DNA of 64,000 nt from Streptomyces sp. DH24 (lineage in GTDB: Bacteria > Actinomycetota > Actinomycetes > Streptomycetales > Streptomycetaceae). Every line of letters starts with the position of its first letter. Within the stretch, counting starts at the first letter, position 1. The notes below the pieces were generated by a model, which saw only the letters and a list, made by a program, of their open reading frames with translations, did not search any database and had not been told where the DNA came from. Below are positions 27,157 to 35,917 of this stretch, piece by piece. The stretch covers positions 44,899 through 108,898 of the forward strand of contig NZ_JARVKW010000026.1 of assembly GCF_029813775.1 (NCBI RefSeq). The letters run 5' to 3'. A program made the translations under genes and the position numbers.

Positions 27157-28332
27157 TCACGCCAGGGGGAAGCCCGTGTAGCCCTCGGCCAGGTCGGTCT
27201 CGGCGGCGCGGGAGGAGGCGATGCGGTCCAGACGGGCGACCTGGAGGCGGTCCTCGAAGGGAGTGGCGTCGGGCGCGCGGTGCAGGAGCGTCGTCATGTC
27301 GTAGGAGAACCGCTCGGCCTGCCACACGCGGCGCAGGCAGGTCTCCGAGTAGGCGTCCAGCAGCGCCGCGGAGCCGGTCTCCCGCCGGTGGGTGAGCGCC
27401 CGGGCGAAGGTGACGACGTCGCCGACGGCGAGGTTGAGTCCCTTGGCCCCGGTCGGCGGCACGATGTGGGCGGCGTCCCCGGCCAGGAAGAGACGGCCGT
27501 GCCGCATCGGCTCGTGGACGAAGGAACGCATGGGGGTGACGGACTTCTGGGTGATGGGGCCCCGGGCGAGGCTCCAGTCGTCGGCGGTCTCGAAGCGGCG
27601 CTCCAGCTCGTCCCATATCCCGTCGTCGCTCCACGCCGCGGGGTCCGTGCCGTCCGGCACCTGGAGGTAGAGGCGCGAGACGGACGGGGAGCGCATGGAC
27701 AGCAGGGCGAAGCCGCGGTCGTGGCGGGCGTAGACCAGCTCGTCGTGGGAGGGCGGCACGTCGGCGAGGATGCCGAGCCAGCCGAAGGGGTACGTCCGCT
27801 CGAAGACGCGGGACGACTCGGCGGGTACCGCCTTGCGGGCCACGCCCCAGAAGCCGTCGCAGCCGACGACGTAGTCGCACTCCAGGACGTCCTCGGCGCC
27901 CTGGTGCCGGAAGCGGACGCGCGGGTGGTCGGTGCCGGCGTCCTCGACGGCCAGGGCCTCCGCCTCGAACAGCAGCGGGCCGCCCTCCTTGAGCTGGAGG
28001 GCGATGAGGTCCTTGCAGACCTCGGTCTGGGCGTAGACCATCACGGACCGGCCGCCGGTCAGGGCGGGGAAGTCGACGCGGTGCCGTCTGCGGTCGAAGC
28101 GCAGTTCGATGCCGTCGTGCCGCAGCCCCTCGCGGTCCATGCGCTCCCCGGCGCCGACCGCGCGCAGCACGTCGACGGTGCCCTGTTCGAGGATTCCGGC
28201 GCGCTGGCGCCGTTCGACGTAGGCGCGGTCGCGGCTCTCCAGGACGACCGAGTCGATGCCGGCGTTGTGGAGCAGCCGGGCGAGCAGGAGGCCGGCCGGT
28301 CCGGCTCCGATGATGCCGACGGTGGTGCGCAT
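27157..28332 (-). CDS. pobA: 4-hydroxybenzoate 3-monooxygenase
   Basis: FAD-dependent aromatic hydroxylase of 391 residues that makes protocatechuate from 4-hydroxybenzoate using NAD(P)H and oxygen, feeding the beta-ketoadipate pathway. FAD motif GIIGAGPAGLLLARLL is at the N-terminus, the DG motif is in YVVGCDGFWGVARK, and the second FAD motif is in LFLAGDAAHIVPPTGAKGLN. QRAGILEQGTVDVLR is typical of PobA. ATG 28332 has AGAGGA seven bases upstream. A perfect palindrome about 40 bp upstream probably binds its regulator, which is not in the window. No pca genes are adjacent. Confidence 0.95.
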   Translation of the reverse strand: MRTTVGIIGAGPAGLLLARLLHNAGIDSVVLESRDRAYVERRQRAGILEQGTVDVLRAVGAGERMDREGLRHDGIELRFDRRRHRVDFPALTGGRSVMVYAQTEVCKDLIALQLKEGGPLLFEAEALAVEDAGTDHPRVRFRHQGAEDVLECDYVVGCDGFWGVARKAVPAESSRVFERTYPFGWLGILADVPPSHDELVYARHDRGFALLSMRSPSVSRLYLQVPDGTDPAAWSDDGIWDELERRFETADDWSLARGPITQKSVTPMRSFVHEPMRHGRLFLAGDAAHIVPPTGAKGLNLAVGDVVTFARALTHRRETGSAALLDAYSETCLRRVWQAERFSYDMTTLLHRAPDATPFEDRLQVARLDRIASSRAAETDLAEGYTGFPLA

Positions 28333-28364
28333 CGGTCGTTCCTCTCTGGTTCGCTCTTGTTCGC

Positions 28365-28386
28365 ATGGTGAAATTTCCTTCACCAT
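28365..28386. promoter_or_regulatory. Perfect palindrome upstream of pobA, candidate operator
   Basis: ATGGTGAA (28365-28372), spacer ATTTCC, TTCACCAT (28379-28386). Its centre is 43 bp upstream of the pobA start, the usual place for a repressor or activator site. Size fits a MarR- or IclR-type dimer. Binding is inferred. Confidence 0.65.
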
Positions 28387-28463
28387 TGCCGGACGTCAGT
28401 TTCCGATCGCACAAGGGCGGCTGTCAACGGTCGCGTCGTGAAGTCCTCGATGGGGCGTGCACG

Positions 28464-28488
28464 AAAAAAAGGGCCGCGAATGCGGCCC
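28464..28488 (-). terminator. Intrinsic terminator of bldA
   Basis: On the minus strand GGGCCGC, loop ATTC, GCGGCCC, followed by seven T. It starts 16 bp after the tRNA 3' end and separates bldA from pobA. Confidence 0.93.
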
Positions 28489-28503
28489 GGCGTGCGTCGG
28501 AAG

Positions 28504-28587
28504 TGCCCGGAGCCGGACTTGAACCGGCACGCCCGCGAAGGGGCAGCGAGGTTTAAGCTCGCCGTGTCTGCATTCCACCATCCGGGC
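28504..28587 (-). tRNA. bldA: tRNA-Leu(UAA), bldA
   Basis: Class II tRNA of 84 nt, reading UUA. Acceptor stem GCCCGGA pairs with TCCGGGC, discriminator A; D arm GTG/CAC; anticodon stem GCGAG/CTCGC with loop CTTAAAC, anticodon TAA (plus-strand positions 28553-28555); long variable arm; T arm GCCGG TTCAAGT CCGGC. CCA is not encoded. In Streptomyces this is the only tRNA for the rare UUA codon and controls morphological and antibiotic genes carrying TTA; mutants are bald. A terminator follows immediately. I found no in-frame TTA in the neighbouring genes. Confidence 0.98.
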
Positions 28588-28614
28588 AGGCCATGGGCTC
28601 CGCAAGAGATTCCG

Positions 28615-28620
28615 AGCCTA
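28615..28620 (-). promoter_or_regulatory. Candidate bldA -10 element
   Basis: TAGGCT on the minus strand, 28 bp upstream of the tRNA 5' end, which would give a leader of about 20 nt. No convincing -35 hexamer at standard spacing is seen. Confidence 0.4.
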
Positions 28621-28972
28621 TCGGGGCGCCTCCCTCCCGCCACTGACGCTCGGAACTGATGTTGTCTTATTTTATTGATGCCTGAGGGTGCATCAGACAC
28701 CGGGGCAGGCCATCCGCACTTGCCAACAGCCTTGCGTGTGACGTGCGGTGGCGCATGCGGAATGACGGAATTTCACCGCCCGAACGAGGGAGCTCCACCT
28801 GTTCTCGACCGAACCTCGACTCAGGGCCGCCCGTCATCCCCAGGTATGACACGACCGCACCTGGTCCGACCCCAGTCGCCCCCCGGAACGGGAACAGCGG
28901 CTGACTACACGGCGCCTCGCGGACAGGACGATGGATCAGGCGCCGGGGACACGTCCCGACGCCGCCCGGCGC

Positions 28973-29040
28973 CATGCGCGTCGCCGTCCTCGCCGACTCC
29001 CGGCACCATGCGCGTCGCCGTCCTCGTCGACGTCCCGGTC
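28973..29040. repeat. Two 34-bp direct repeats in the gap before the ABC transporter
   Basis: CATGCGCGTCGCCGTCCTCG occurs at 28973 and again at 29007. The gap 28588-29082 also holds an AT-rich patch (28660-28680) behind the bldA promoter. No gene is seen there, although an in-frame extension of the ATPase frame runs through it. Confidence 0.75.
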
Positions 29041-29082
29041 CCGGTCCCAGTCCTCACCCTCGTCCCACAGGAGTGTCTTCCC

Positions 29083-29856
29083 GTGACCACCACCGCACCC
29101 GTCGCCGGACGGTCCACCGCCGTGGCCGCACGCGCCACGGATCTGTCGAAGATCTACGGACAGGGCGAGACCCAGGTGGTCGCCCTGGACCGGGTCTCCG
29201 TCGACTTCCGGCAGGCCGAGTTCACCGCGATCATGGGCCCTTCCGGTTCCGGCAAGTCCACGCTGATGCACTGCGTCGCCGGCCTCGACACCTTCTCCTC
29301 CGGTTCGGTGCGCATCGGCGAGACCGAGCTCGGCTCCCTGAAGGACAAACAGCTCACGAAGCTGCGCCGGGACAAGATCGGCTTCATCTTCCAGGCGTTC
29401 AACCTGCTGCCCACCCTGACCGCCCTGGAGAACATCACCCTCCCCATGGACATCGCCGGCCGCAAGCCGGACAAGGCGTGGCTGGACGACGTGATCCGGA
29501 TGACCGGCCTCGCGGACCGGCTCGGCCACCGGCCGTCGCAGCTGTCCGGCGGCCAGCAGCAGCGCGTCGCCGTCGCGCGGGCCCTCGCCGCCCGGCCCGA
29601 GATCATCTTCGGCGACGAGCCCACCGGAAACCTCGACTCGCGCTCCGGCGCGGAGGTGCTCGGCTTCCTGCGCAACTCGGTGCGGGAGCTCGGGCAGACG
29701 GTCGTGATGGTGACCCACGACCCGGTGGCGGCGGCCTACGCGGACCGCGTCGTCTTCCTGGCGGACGGACGGATCGTCGACGAGATGTACGGGCCGACGG
29801 CCGACTCGGTGCTCGACCGCATGAAGGCGTTCGACGCCAAGGGCCGCACCAGCTGA
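29083..29856 (+). CDS. ABC transporter ATP-binding protein (MacB/LolD type)
   Basis: ATPase of 257 residues. Walker A GPSGSGKST, Q-loop IFQAFNLLPTL, ABC signature LSGGQQQRVAVARALAARP, Walker B IIFGDEPTGNLDS and the switch His in VMVTHDP are all intact. The subfamily is the one paired with FtsX/MacB-like permeases, which export lipids, peptides or drugs, or transmit signals. GTG 29083 (VTTTAPVAG) has AGGAG upstream; the long upstream frame is spacer. The permease starts 47 bp downstream. It is a clear paralogue of the ATPase at 58310-59098. Confidence 0.95.
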   Translation: MTTTAPVAGRSTAVAARATDLSKIYGQGETQVVALDRVSVDFRQAEFTAIMGPSGSGKSTLMHCVAGLDTFSSGSVRIGETELGSLKDKQLTKLRRDKIGFIFQAFNLLPTLTALENITLPMDIAGRKPDKAWLDDVIRMTGLADRLGHRPSQLSGGQQQRVAVARALAARPEIIFGDEPTGNLDSRSGAEVLGFLRNSVRELGQTVVMVTHDPVAAAYADRVVFLADGRIVDEMYGPTADSVLDRMKAFDAKGRTS

Positions 29857-29903
29857 AGCCCCCGCCGACCCCCGTCCGCCCCTCTCACCGAGAAGAACCC
29901 CCC

Positions 29904-32433
29904 ATGTTCCGTACCGCCCTGCGCAACGTACTCGCGCACAAGGCCCGGCTCCTGATGACCGTGCTCGCCGTCATGCTCGGCGTGGCGTTCGTGTCGGGGA
30001 CGCTGGTCTTCACCAACACCATCTCCGAGGCGTACCAGAAGAGTTCCGCCAAGGGCTTCGACCAGGTCGACGTCGCCGTCCGGCCCGAGTACCAGGACGC
30101 CGAGGGGGACAAGGTCGGCAAGGCGCCCGAGCTGACACAGGCGCTGCTCGACCGCAGCGCGCGGGTGCCGGGCGCCGCCTCCGCCATCGGCGTCGTCGGC
30201 GGCTTCACCGCCATGGCCGACAAGGACGGCAAGCTGATCGGCGACGGCTTCCAGTCCCGGGGCGGCAACTACTGGGGCGCGAAGGACCCCCGGTATCCGC
30301 TGGTCGCCGGACACGCCCCGAAGGGCAGCGGCCAGATCCTCGTCGACGCCGAGACCGCCGAGCGCGCCGGCTACGAGGTCGGCGACACCGTACGGCTGTC
30401 GGTCGACGGGCCCGTGCTGACGCCGGTGATCACCGGCATCTTCACCACCGACGACGGCAACGTCGCCGCCGGCGGCAGCCTCGCCCTGTTCGACACGGCG
30501 ACCGCCCAGCGGTTGTTCGGCAAGGCGGGCACGTACGACGAGATCGCCGTCGAGGCGAAGGCGGGCGTCACGCAGGCCGCGCTCAAGGCCGAGCTGGACC
30601 GGGCCCTGCCCAAGGACGTCACCGAGACCACCACCGGCAAGCGGCTCGCCGACGACCAGGCCGAGGTGATCGCCTCGTCGATGAGCGGGATGAAGCAGGG
30701 CCTGCTGGTGTTCGCGGGCATCGCCCTGTTCGTCGGCACCTTCATCATCGCCAACACCTTCACCATGCTGGTCGCCCAGCGCACCCGGGAACTGGCGCTG
30801 CTGCGCGCCGTGGGCGCCTCCCGCGGGCAGGTCACGCGGTCGGTGCTGGTCGAGGCGTTCGTCGTCGGCACGGTCGCCGCCGTGACCGGTCTGCTCGCCG
30901 GCGTCGGCATCGGCGCCGGGCTGCGGTCCCTGATGGGCTCGCTCGGCGCGACCGTGCCCGACGGGCCGCTGATCGTCACGCCCGGCATGGTCGGTGCCGC
31001 CCTCGCGGTCGGCGTCCTCGTGACCATGCTCGCCGCGTGGCTGCCCGGCCGGCGCGCCGCGAAGATCCCGCCGGTGGCCGCGATGAGCAGCGTGCACGCC
31101 AAGGCGACCACCAAGTCGCTGGTGCTGCGCAACACGCTGGGCGCGCTGTTCTCGGCGGCGGGCGTCGCCGTCGTGCTGGCCGCGACCACGATGAACGGCA
31201 CGGACGGGCAGGCCCCGATGGGCCTCGGCGCGGTCCTGCTGATCATCGGCGTGTTCATCCTGACGCCGCTGCTGTCCCGGCCGCTGATCGCCGCCGCCTC
31301 GCCCGTGCTGCGCGCGTTCGGCGTCTCCGGCAAGCTCGCCCGGCAGAACTCGGTGCGCAACCCGCGCCGCACGGCCGCCACCGCCTCCGCGCTGATGATC
31401 GGCCTGACCCTCATCACCGGCATGACCGTGATGGCGGGCAGCCTGCAGAAGTCCATCGACAAGATGGCGTCGGCGGCGATCCGCGCCGACTACGTGGTGT
31501 CCATGGCGAACGGCAACACGCTCTCCCCCGACGTGGCGAAGAAGCTCGGCGAGACCGACGGCGTCACCGCCACCAGCCCGCTGCGCAACGCGCCGTCCCG
31601 CATCGACGGCGAGACCGAGTACCTGACCGGCGTCGACGGCTCCACGATCGGTGAGCTGACCGACCTGGACATGAAGGCCGGCGCCTTCGAGGTGGGCGGC
31701 AGCCGGGTCGTCGTCGACGACGACACCGCGACGTCGCACGGCTGGCGGCCCGGGTCCGCCTTCACCGTCTCCTACGAGGACGGCGACAAGCAGCGGCTGA
31801 CGGTCGCCGGAGTCTACGTCGGCAACGAGATGATCCGCGGCATCATGCTCGACACCGCGACCCTCACCCCGCACCAGAGCGACCCGACCGACATGCAGGT
31901 CATGGTGAAGACGTCCGACGGCACGTCCGGCGCGGTCAAGGACAGGCTGGAGAAGGCGCTGGGCGACAACCCGGCGATCGCCGTCCAGGACAAGGAGGAC
32001 ATCTCCGAGGACATCGCGCAGATGTTCACGCTGATGCTGAACATGGTCTACGGCCTGCTGGCGATGGCCGTGATCGTCGCGGTCCTCGGCGTCGTCAACA
32101 CCCTGGCCATGTCGGTGTTCGAGCGCTCCCAGGAGATCGGCATGCTGCGCGCCATCGGCCTGGACCGCCGGGGCGTCAAGCGGATGGTCCGCCTGGAGTC
32201 CCTGGTGATCTCCCTGTTCGGCGGGGTGCTGGGCATCGGCCTTGGCGTGTTCTTCGGCTGGGCGGCCGGTGAACTGCTCGGCACGTCGATGGCGACGTAC
32301 GAACTGGTCCTGCCCTGGGGCCGGATGGCTGTCTTCCTGCTGCTGGCGGCGACGGTCGGCGTCCTGGCCGCGCTGTGGCCGGCGCGGCGGGCGGGCCGCC
32401 TGAACACGCTCCAGGCGATCAAGGCCGAGTACG
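29904..32433 (+). CDS. ABC transporter permease, FtsX/MacB type (stop codon missing at expected end)
   Basis: Large permease of about 843 recognisable residues with two FtsX domains. Layout: membrane helix near 17-37, an extracytoplasmic domain, three helices (about 260-390), a central helix pair, a second extracytoplasmic domain, and three C-terminal helices (from about 705). Family marks are MLVAQRTRELALLRAVGASR and MSVFERSQEIGMLRAIGLDR. Homology ends at RLNTLQAIKAE, where relatives normally stop. Here the next codon is TAC and the frame stays open to 33869; a one-base loss from an original TGAC is the simplest explanation. The real protein end is therefore uncertain. It follows the ATPase by 47 bp. 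Confidence 0.88.
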
Positions 32434-32440
32434 GCCACGC

Positions 32441-32490
32441 GCACCGGGGCCCCGTTCCTCCGCGAGCCGGGAGGGACGGGGCCCCGGTGC
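32441..32490. terminator. Long inverted repeat between convergent permease and methyltransferase genes
   Basis: Perfect 15-bp arms (32441-32455 with 32476-32490), loop of 20, no T tract. A direct repeat of GGTGCGGCCGGTTCCG follows at about 32487 and 32511. Likely bidirectional terminator. Confidence 0.8.
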
Positions 32491-32534
32491 GGCCGGTTCC
32501 GGGGCGGGCCCGGTGCGGCCGGTTCCGAGTGCCG

Positions 32535-33836
32535 TCAGTTCCAGGTGCGCGAGCGCAGCGGCAGGCCCGAGACGCCGGACTCCGGGGTCTTCACGGCCAG
32601 GACCTGGTTGACACCGATGCGGTTGTGCTCGAAGGCCAGCGCCGACGCCGCCATGTACAGCCGCCAGACGCGGGCCCGGCCGGGGCCGGCGAGCTGCATG
32701 GCGCGCCGCCAGTCGGCCTCCAGGTTGGCGACCCAGCGGCGCAGCGTCAGCGCGTAGTGCTCGCGGATCGACTCCACGTCGCGCACCTCGAACCCGGCGC
32801 GCTCCAGCTGGGTGACGGTGGTGCCGAGCGGGGCGAGCTCCCCGTCCGGGAAGACGTAGGCGTCGATGAACCCGTTGACGTTGTAGGCCGATTCGTCGCG
32901 CCGCGGGCGGCGGGCGATCTGGTGGTTGAGGAGCCGCCCGCCGGGCCTGAGCAGCCCGTGCAGTTCCCGGGCGTACTCCAGGTAGCGGTCGGCGCCGACG
33001 TGTTCGGCCATGCCGATGGAGGAGATCGCGTCGTAGGGGCCGTCGCGGACGTCCCGGTAGTCCTGGACGCGGATCTCGACCCGGTCGGTGAGTCCCTCGT
33101 CGGCGACGCGCTTGCGGGCGTAGGCGGCCTGCTCCTGGGACAGGGTGATGCCGACGACGCTCACGCCGTGCTCGCGGGCGGCCTGGACGGCCATGGAGCC
33201 CCAGCCGCAGCCGACGTCCAGGAGCCGCTGACCGGGCGTCAGGGCGAGCTTGCGGCAGACGAGTTCGAGCTTGTCGCGCTGGGCGTCCTGCAGGGTGCCG
33301 CCCTCGGACTCGGGGGCCTGCCAGTAGGCGCAGGAGTACACCATGGACGGGCCGAGGACGATCTCGTAGAAGTCGTTGCCGACGTCGTAGTGGTGGCTGA
33401 TCGCGCGTCTGTCGGTGCGCCTGGTGTGCAGGTGGCCGCGGCGCCCGCGGACCTCCTCGCGGGGCGGGGCGGGCGGCAGCGGCGGCACGGCGAGCTTCAC
33501 CAGCCCGCGCACCGCGGACCGCACCCCGGGGTCGCGCAGGGCCTCCGCGAGGGTGCGGGCGTCCTCGTCGCGCTCCCAGAGGAAACCGGCGAGCAGGTCG
33601 AGCGCACTGTAGAGGTCGCCTTCGACGTCCAGGTCGCCGGCCACCCAGGCGCGGGCCAGGCCGAGTTCACCCGGCTTCCACAGCAGACGGCGCAGCGCGC
33701 GGCGGTTGCGGACGATCAGGGTGGGCGCGCCCGGCGGACCCGCCGTCGATCCGTCCCAGGCGCGGATGCGCACCGGGAGTGGCACTCCCAGCAACTGTTC
33801 GAAGAGGCCGTTCAGCCGCAGCGCGGCGTCTGTCAT
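32535..33836 (-). CDS. Cyclopropane-fatty-acyl-phospholipid synthase family methyltransferase
   Basis: SAM-dependent enzyme of 433 residues in the CFA/mycolic-acid methyltransferase family, acting on membrane-lipid unsaturated acyl chains. The N-terminal third (about 1-120) is the variable lipid-binding region, then AISHHYDVGNDFYEIVLGPSMVYSCAYW, the SAM motif LLDVGCGWGSMAVQAAREHG, GITLSQEQAAYA, the bicarbonate-site region SIGMAEHVGADRY and the C-terminal YMAASALAFEHNRIGVNQVL. ATG 33836 has GGAGG eight bases upstream. It is downstream of ndh on the same strand but separated by a strong hairpin. The antisense permease frame runs over it. Confidence 0.93.
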   Translation of the reverse strand: MTDAALRLNGLFEQLLGVPLPVRIRAWDGSTAGPPGAPTLIVRNRRALRRLLWKPGELGLARAWVAGDLDVEGDLYSALDLLAGFLWERDEDARTLAEALRDPGVRSAVRGLVKLAVPPLPPAPPREEVRGRRGHLHTRRTDRRAISHHYDVGNDFYEIVLGPSMVYSCAYWQAPESEGGTLQDAQRDKLELVCRKLALTPGQRLLDVGCGWGSMAVQAAREHGVSVVGITLSQEQAAYARKRVADEGLTDRVEIRVQDYRDVRDGPYDAISSIGMAEHVGADRYLEYARELHGLLRPGGRLLNHQIARRPRRDESAYNVNGFIDAYVFPDGELAPLGTTVTQLERAGFEVRDVESIREHYALTLRRWVANLEADWRRAMQLAGPGRARVWRLYMAASALAFEHNRIGVNQVLAVKTPESGVSGLPLRSRTWN

Positions 33837-33997
33837 GACGCACACCTCCGTGAGGACGATCCCGGGTGACCCCTTTCTACGTAAACACCAGGACGCCCGC
33901 CGTACAGTCCCGCATTGGGGTTATGTCCGAGCAAAATACCTGCACACGGCATGCAGTTGGGTGCCGGGGAAGCGCCCGTCCGGGTTGCCCGGGAACG

Positions 33998-34041
33998 CCG
34001 AAGGGGCCGCCCGCACCACGGATGGCGGGCGGCCCCTTCGG
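33998..34041 (-). terminator. Terminator downstream of ndh
   Basis: 17-bp perfect stem (33998-34014 with 34025-34041), loop of 10, no T tract. It lies 21 bp past the ndh stop codon. Confidence 0.85.
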
Positions 34042-34061
34042 GGCGGACGGTGACCGGAGGG

Positions 34062-35450
34062 TCAGGAGGCCTTGGCCTTCTCCTCGGCCTTCTCGGCCTT
34101 CGGCGCGGCGACCGGCGCCGGCTTGGCGGCCTCGTAGAACTCCTCGCGCGGCGTCTCGATCGCGCCGAGCGAGACGACCTCGCGCTTGAGGAACACGGCG
34201 AGCGTCCAGTCGGCGAAGACCCGGATCTTGCGGTTCCAGGTCGGCATCGCCAGACCGTGGTAGCCACGGTGCATGTACCAGGCGAGGCGGCCCTTGAGCT
34301 TGATCTTCATCTTGCCGAAGACGATCATCGCGACGCCCTTGTGCAGGCCGAGGCCGGCGACGGCGCCCTTGTTGGCGTGGCTGTACTCCTTCTGCGGGAA
34401 GCCCCGCATGCCGGAGATCACGTTGTCGCCGAGGACCTTGGCCTGCCGCAGCGCGTGCTGCGCGTTCGGCGGGCACCAGGCGTTCTCGTTGCCGGCCTTG
34501 CGGCCGACCAGGTCCGGGACCTGGGCGTTGTCGCCCGCGGCCCAGATGTAGTCGGTGCCCTTGGCCTGGAGCGTCGCCTCGCAGTCGACGTGACCGCGCG
34601 GGCCGAGCGGCAGACCGAAGCGGGACAGGGCCGGGTTCGGCTTGACGCCGGCGGTCCAGACGATCGTGTTGGAGTCGACCTCGAGGCCGTTCTTCAGCAC
34701 CACGTGGCCGTCGACGCAGGACTCCATGGAGGTGGACAGGTAGACCTCGACGCCGCGGCCCTCGAGGTGCTCCTTGCCGTACTTGCCGAGCTTGGGACCG
34801 ACCTCGGGGAGGATCTTGTCCGCCGCGTCGACGAGGATGAAGCGCATGTCCTCGCGGGACACGTTCTTGTAGTACTTCGCGGCGTCCCGGGCCATGTCCT
34901 CGACCTCGCCGATGGTCTCCGCACCGGCGAAACCGCCGCCCACGAAGACGAAGGTGAGCGCCTTGCGGCGGATCTCCTCGTCGGTGGTGGAGTCGGCCTT
35001 GTCGAGCTGCTCGAGAACGTGGTTGCGCAGGCCGATGGCCTCCTCGATGCCCTTCATGCCGATGCCCTGCTCGGCGAGGCCGGGGATCGGGAAGGTGCGG
35101 GAGACCGCGCCCATCGCGACGACGAGGTAGTCGAAGGGCAGCTCATACGCCTCGCCGACGAGCGGGGCGATGGTTGCGACCTTGCGGTCCTGGTCGATGG
35201 TGGTGACCCGGCCGGTGAGGATCTCCGCCTTGGGGAGCACGCGTCGCAGCGGGACGACGACGTGACGCGGGGAGATGCTGCCGGCGGCGGCTTCGGGGAG
35301 GAAGGGCTGGTAGGTCATGTACGAGCGGGGGTCGACGACCGTGACGGTCGCCTCGCCGTAGCGCATCTTCTTCAGAATGCGACGAGCTGCGTACAGGCCT
35401 ACGTACCCACCGCCTACTACGAGGATCCTGGGACGCTCCGTGGTGCTCAT
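34062..35450 (-). CDS. ndh: Type II NADH:quinone oxidoreductase
   Basis: Single-subunit, non-proton-pumping NADH dehydrogenase of 462 residues, peripheral on the inner face of the membrane, feeding electrons to menaquinone. FAD motif ILVVGGGYVGLYAARRI and NADH motif FVFVGGGFAGAETIGEV are intact. AAGDNAQVPDL is the second FAD contact and the C-terminal helix region WYMHRGYHGLAMPTWNRKI is the membrane-attaching part. The last 25 residues are a Lys/Ala/Glu-rich tail. ATG 35450 is chosen by family N-terminus (MSTTERPRILVVGGG). A Rex-like operator lies about 320 bp upstream, which suggests redox control by the NADH/NAD ratio. Confidence 0.95.
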   Translation of the reverse strand: MSTTERPRILVVGGGYVGLYAARRILKKMRYGEATVTVVDPRSYMTYQPFLPEAAAGSISPRHVVVPLRRVLPKAEILTGRVTTIDQDRKVATIAPLVGEAYELPFDYLVVAMGAVSRTFPIPGLAEQGIGMKGIEEAIGLRNHVLEQLDKADSTTDEEIRRKALTFVFVGGGFAGAETIGEVEDMARDAAKYYKNVSREDMRFILVDAADKILPEVGPKLGKYGKEHLEGRGVEVYLSTSMESCVDGHVVLKNGLEVDSNTIVWTAGVKPNPALSRFGLPLGPRGHVDCEATLQAKGTDYIWAAGDNAQVPDLVGRKAGNENAWCPPNAQHALRQAKVLGDNVISGMRGFPQKEYSHANKGAVAGLGLHKGVAMIVFGKMKIKLKGRLAWYMHRGYHGLAMPTWNRKIRVFADWTLAVFLKREVVSLGAIETPREEFYEAAKPAPVAAPKAEKAEEKAKAS

Positions 35451-35769
35451 GCCATCGAGTATCCACCCGCTTGAGGGGGGTGGCTCGTGCGCCCCTTCAC
35501 AAGCTCCGACAGGGGTTGTGCTAAACTCCGCGGCCCTCGTGACCGAGGTCATGGCGGCGAGGGGGAACCCGTCCACCGGCCGGCCCGTTGTCAATGCCGC
35601 GTGAGCTGCCTCTCTGGCCGATCGGGCGTTCTGTGAGGGCTCCGCGGGCCGCCTCCGGGAGACGGCTGCCGGACCGCTCGATTCCGGCCTTCTGAACGTG
35701 TTCAAGCGGTTGTTGAGGCCCCGGAAGGGTCAAGAGCGTCCGTTCGGGGCCACGAGCGGACCGAATTCC

Positions 35770-35787
35770 TTGTGAAGAACTTCACGA
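35770..35787. promoter_or_regulatory. Rex operator-like site upstream of ndh
   Basis: TTGTGAA (35770-35776), spacer GAAC, TTCACGA (35781-35787), matching the Rex pattern TTGTGAA-N4-TTCACAA except one base. A second smaller inverted repeat (TGAAC, GT, GTTCA) lies near 35694-35705. ndh is, from memory, a Rex target in S. coelicolor. The long distance to the start codon implies a long leader. Confidence 0.6.
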
Positions 35788-35804
35788 ACTTTCTCGCGGA
35801 CACC

Positions 35805-35837
35805 GTCCCGAGGGGCCCGTTCGGACCCCTCGGGGAC
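35805..35837. terminator. Hairpin between ndh promoter region and secreted-enzyme gene
   Basis: GTCCCGAGGGG (35805-35815) pairs with CCCCTCGGGGAC (35826-35837) with one bulge, and CCG/CGG extends the stem inside the loop. It is 80 bp after the stop of the minus-strand secreted-enzyme gene and may terminate it. The rest of 35451-35917 carries the ndh leader and Rex-like site. Confidence 0.6.
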
Positions 35838-35917
35838 GCTCACACGCTACCCGACCTGCTCACCAGAGAGCTACCCGCCAGTAATATATGGCGGTGTCCG
35901 GCCCCTCGGAGCCGGGG

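Larger units (their letters stand above)
32434..33869 (+). other. Open read-through extension of the permease frame, antisense to the methyltransferase gene
   Basis: From TAC 32431-32433 the permease frame has no stop until TGA 33867-33869. The predicted 478-residue tail is Arg/Gly/Val-rich and lies antisense to the intact methyltransferase gene, so it is a shadow reading frame, not a conserved domain. It first crosses the 15-bp hairpin at 32441-32490. Translation of it is unlikely to be useful unless the transcript ends at the hairpin, leaving a stop-less mRNA. Confidence 0.6.

Noticed and set aside
28974..29903. Long in-frame extension upstream of the first ABC permease
   Set aside because: Overlaps the ATPase gene in another frame; the permease begins at ATG 29904 with a normal N-terminal helix.
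32434..33869. Real C-terminal domain of the permease
   Set aside because: The composition is that of an antisense shadow of the methyltransferase gene, and permease homology ends before it.
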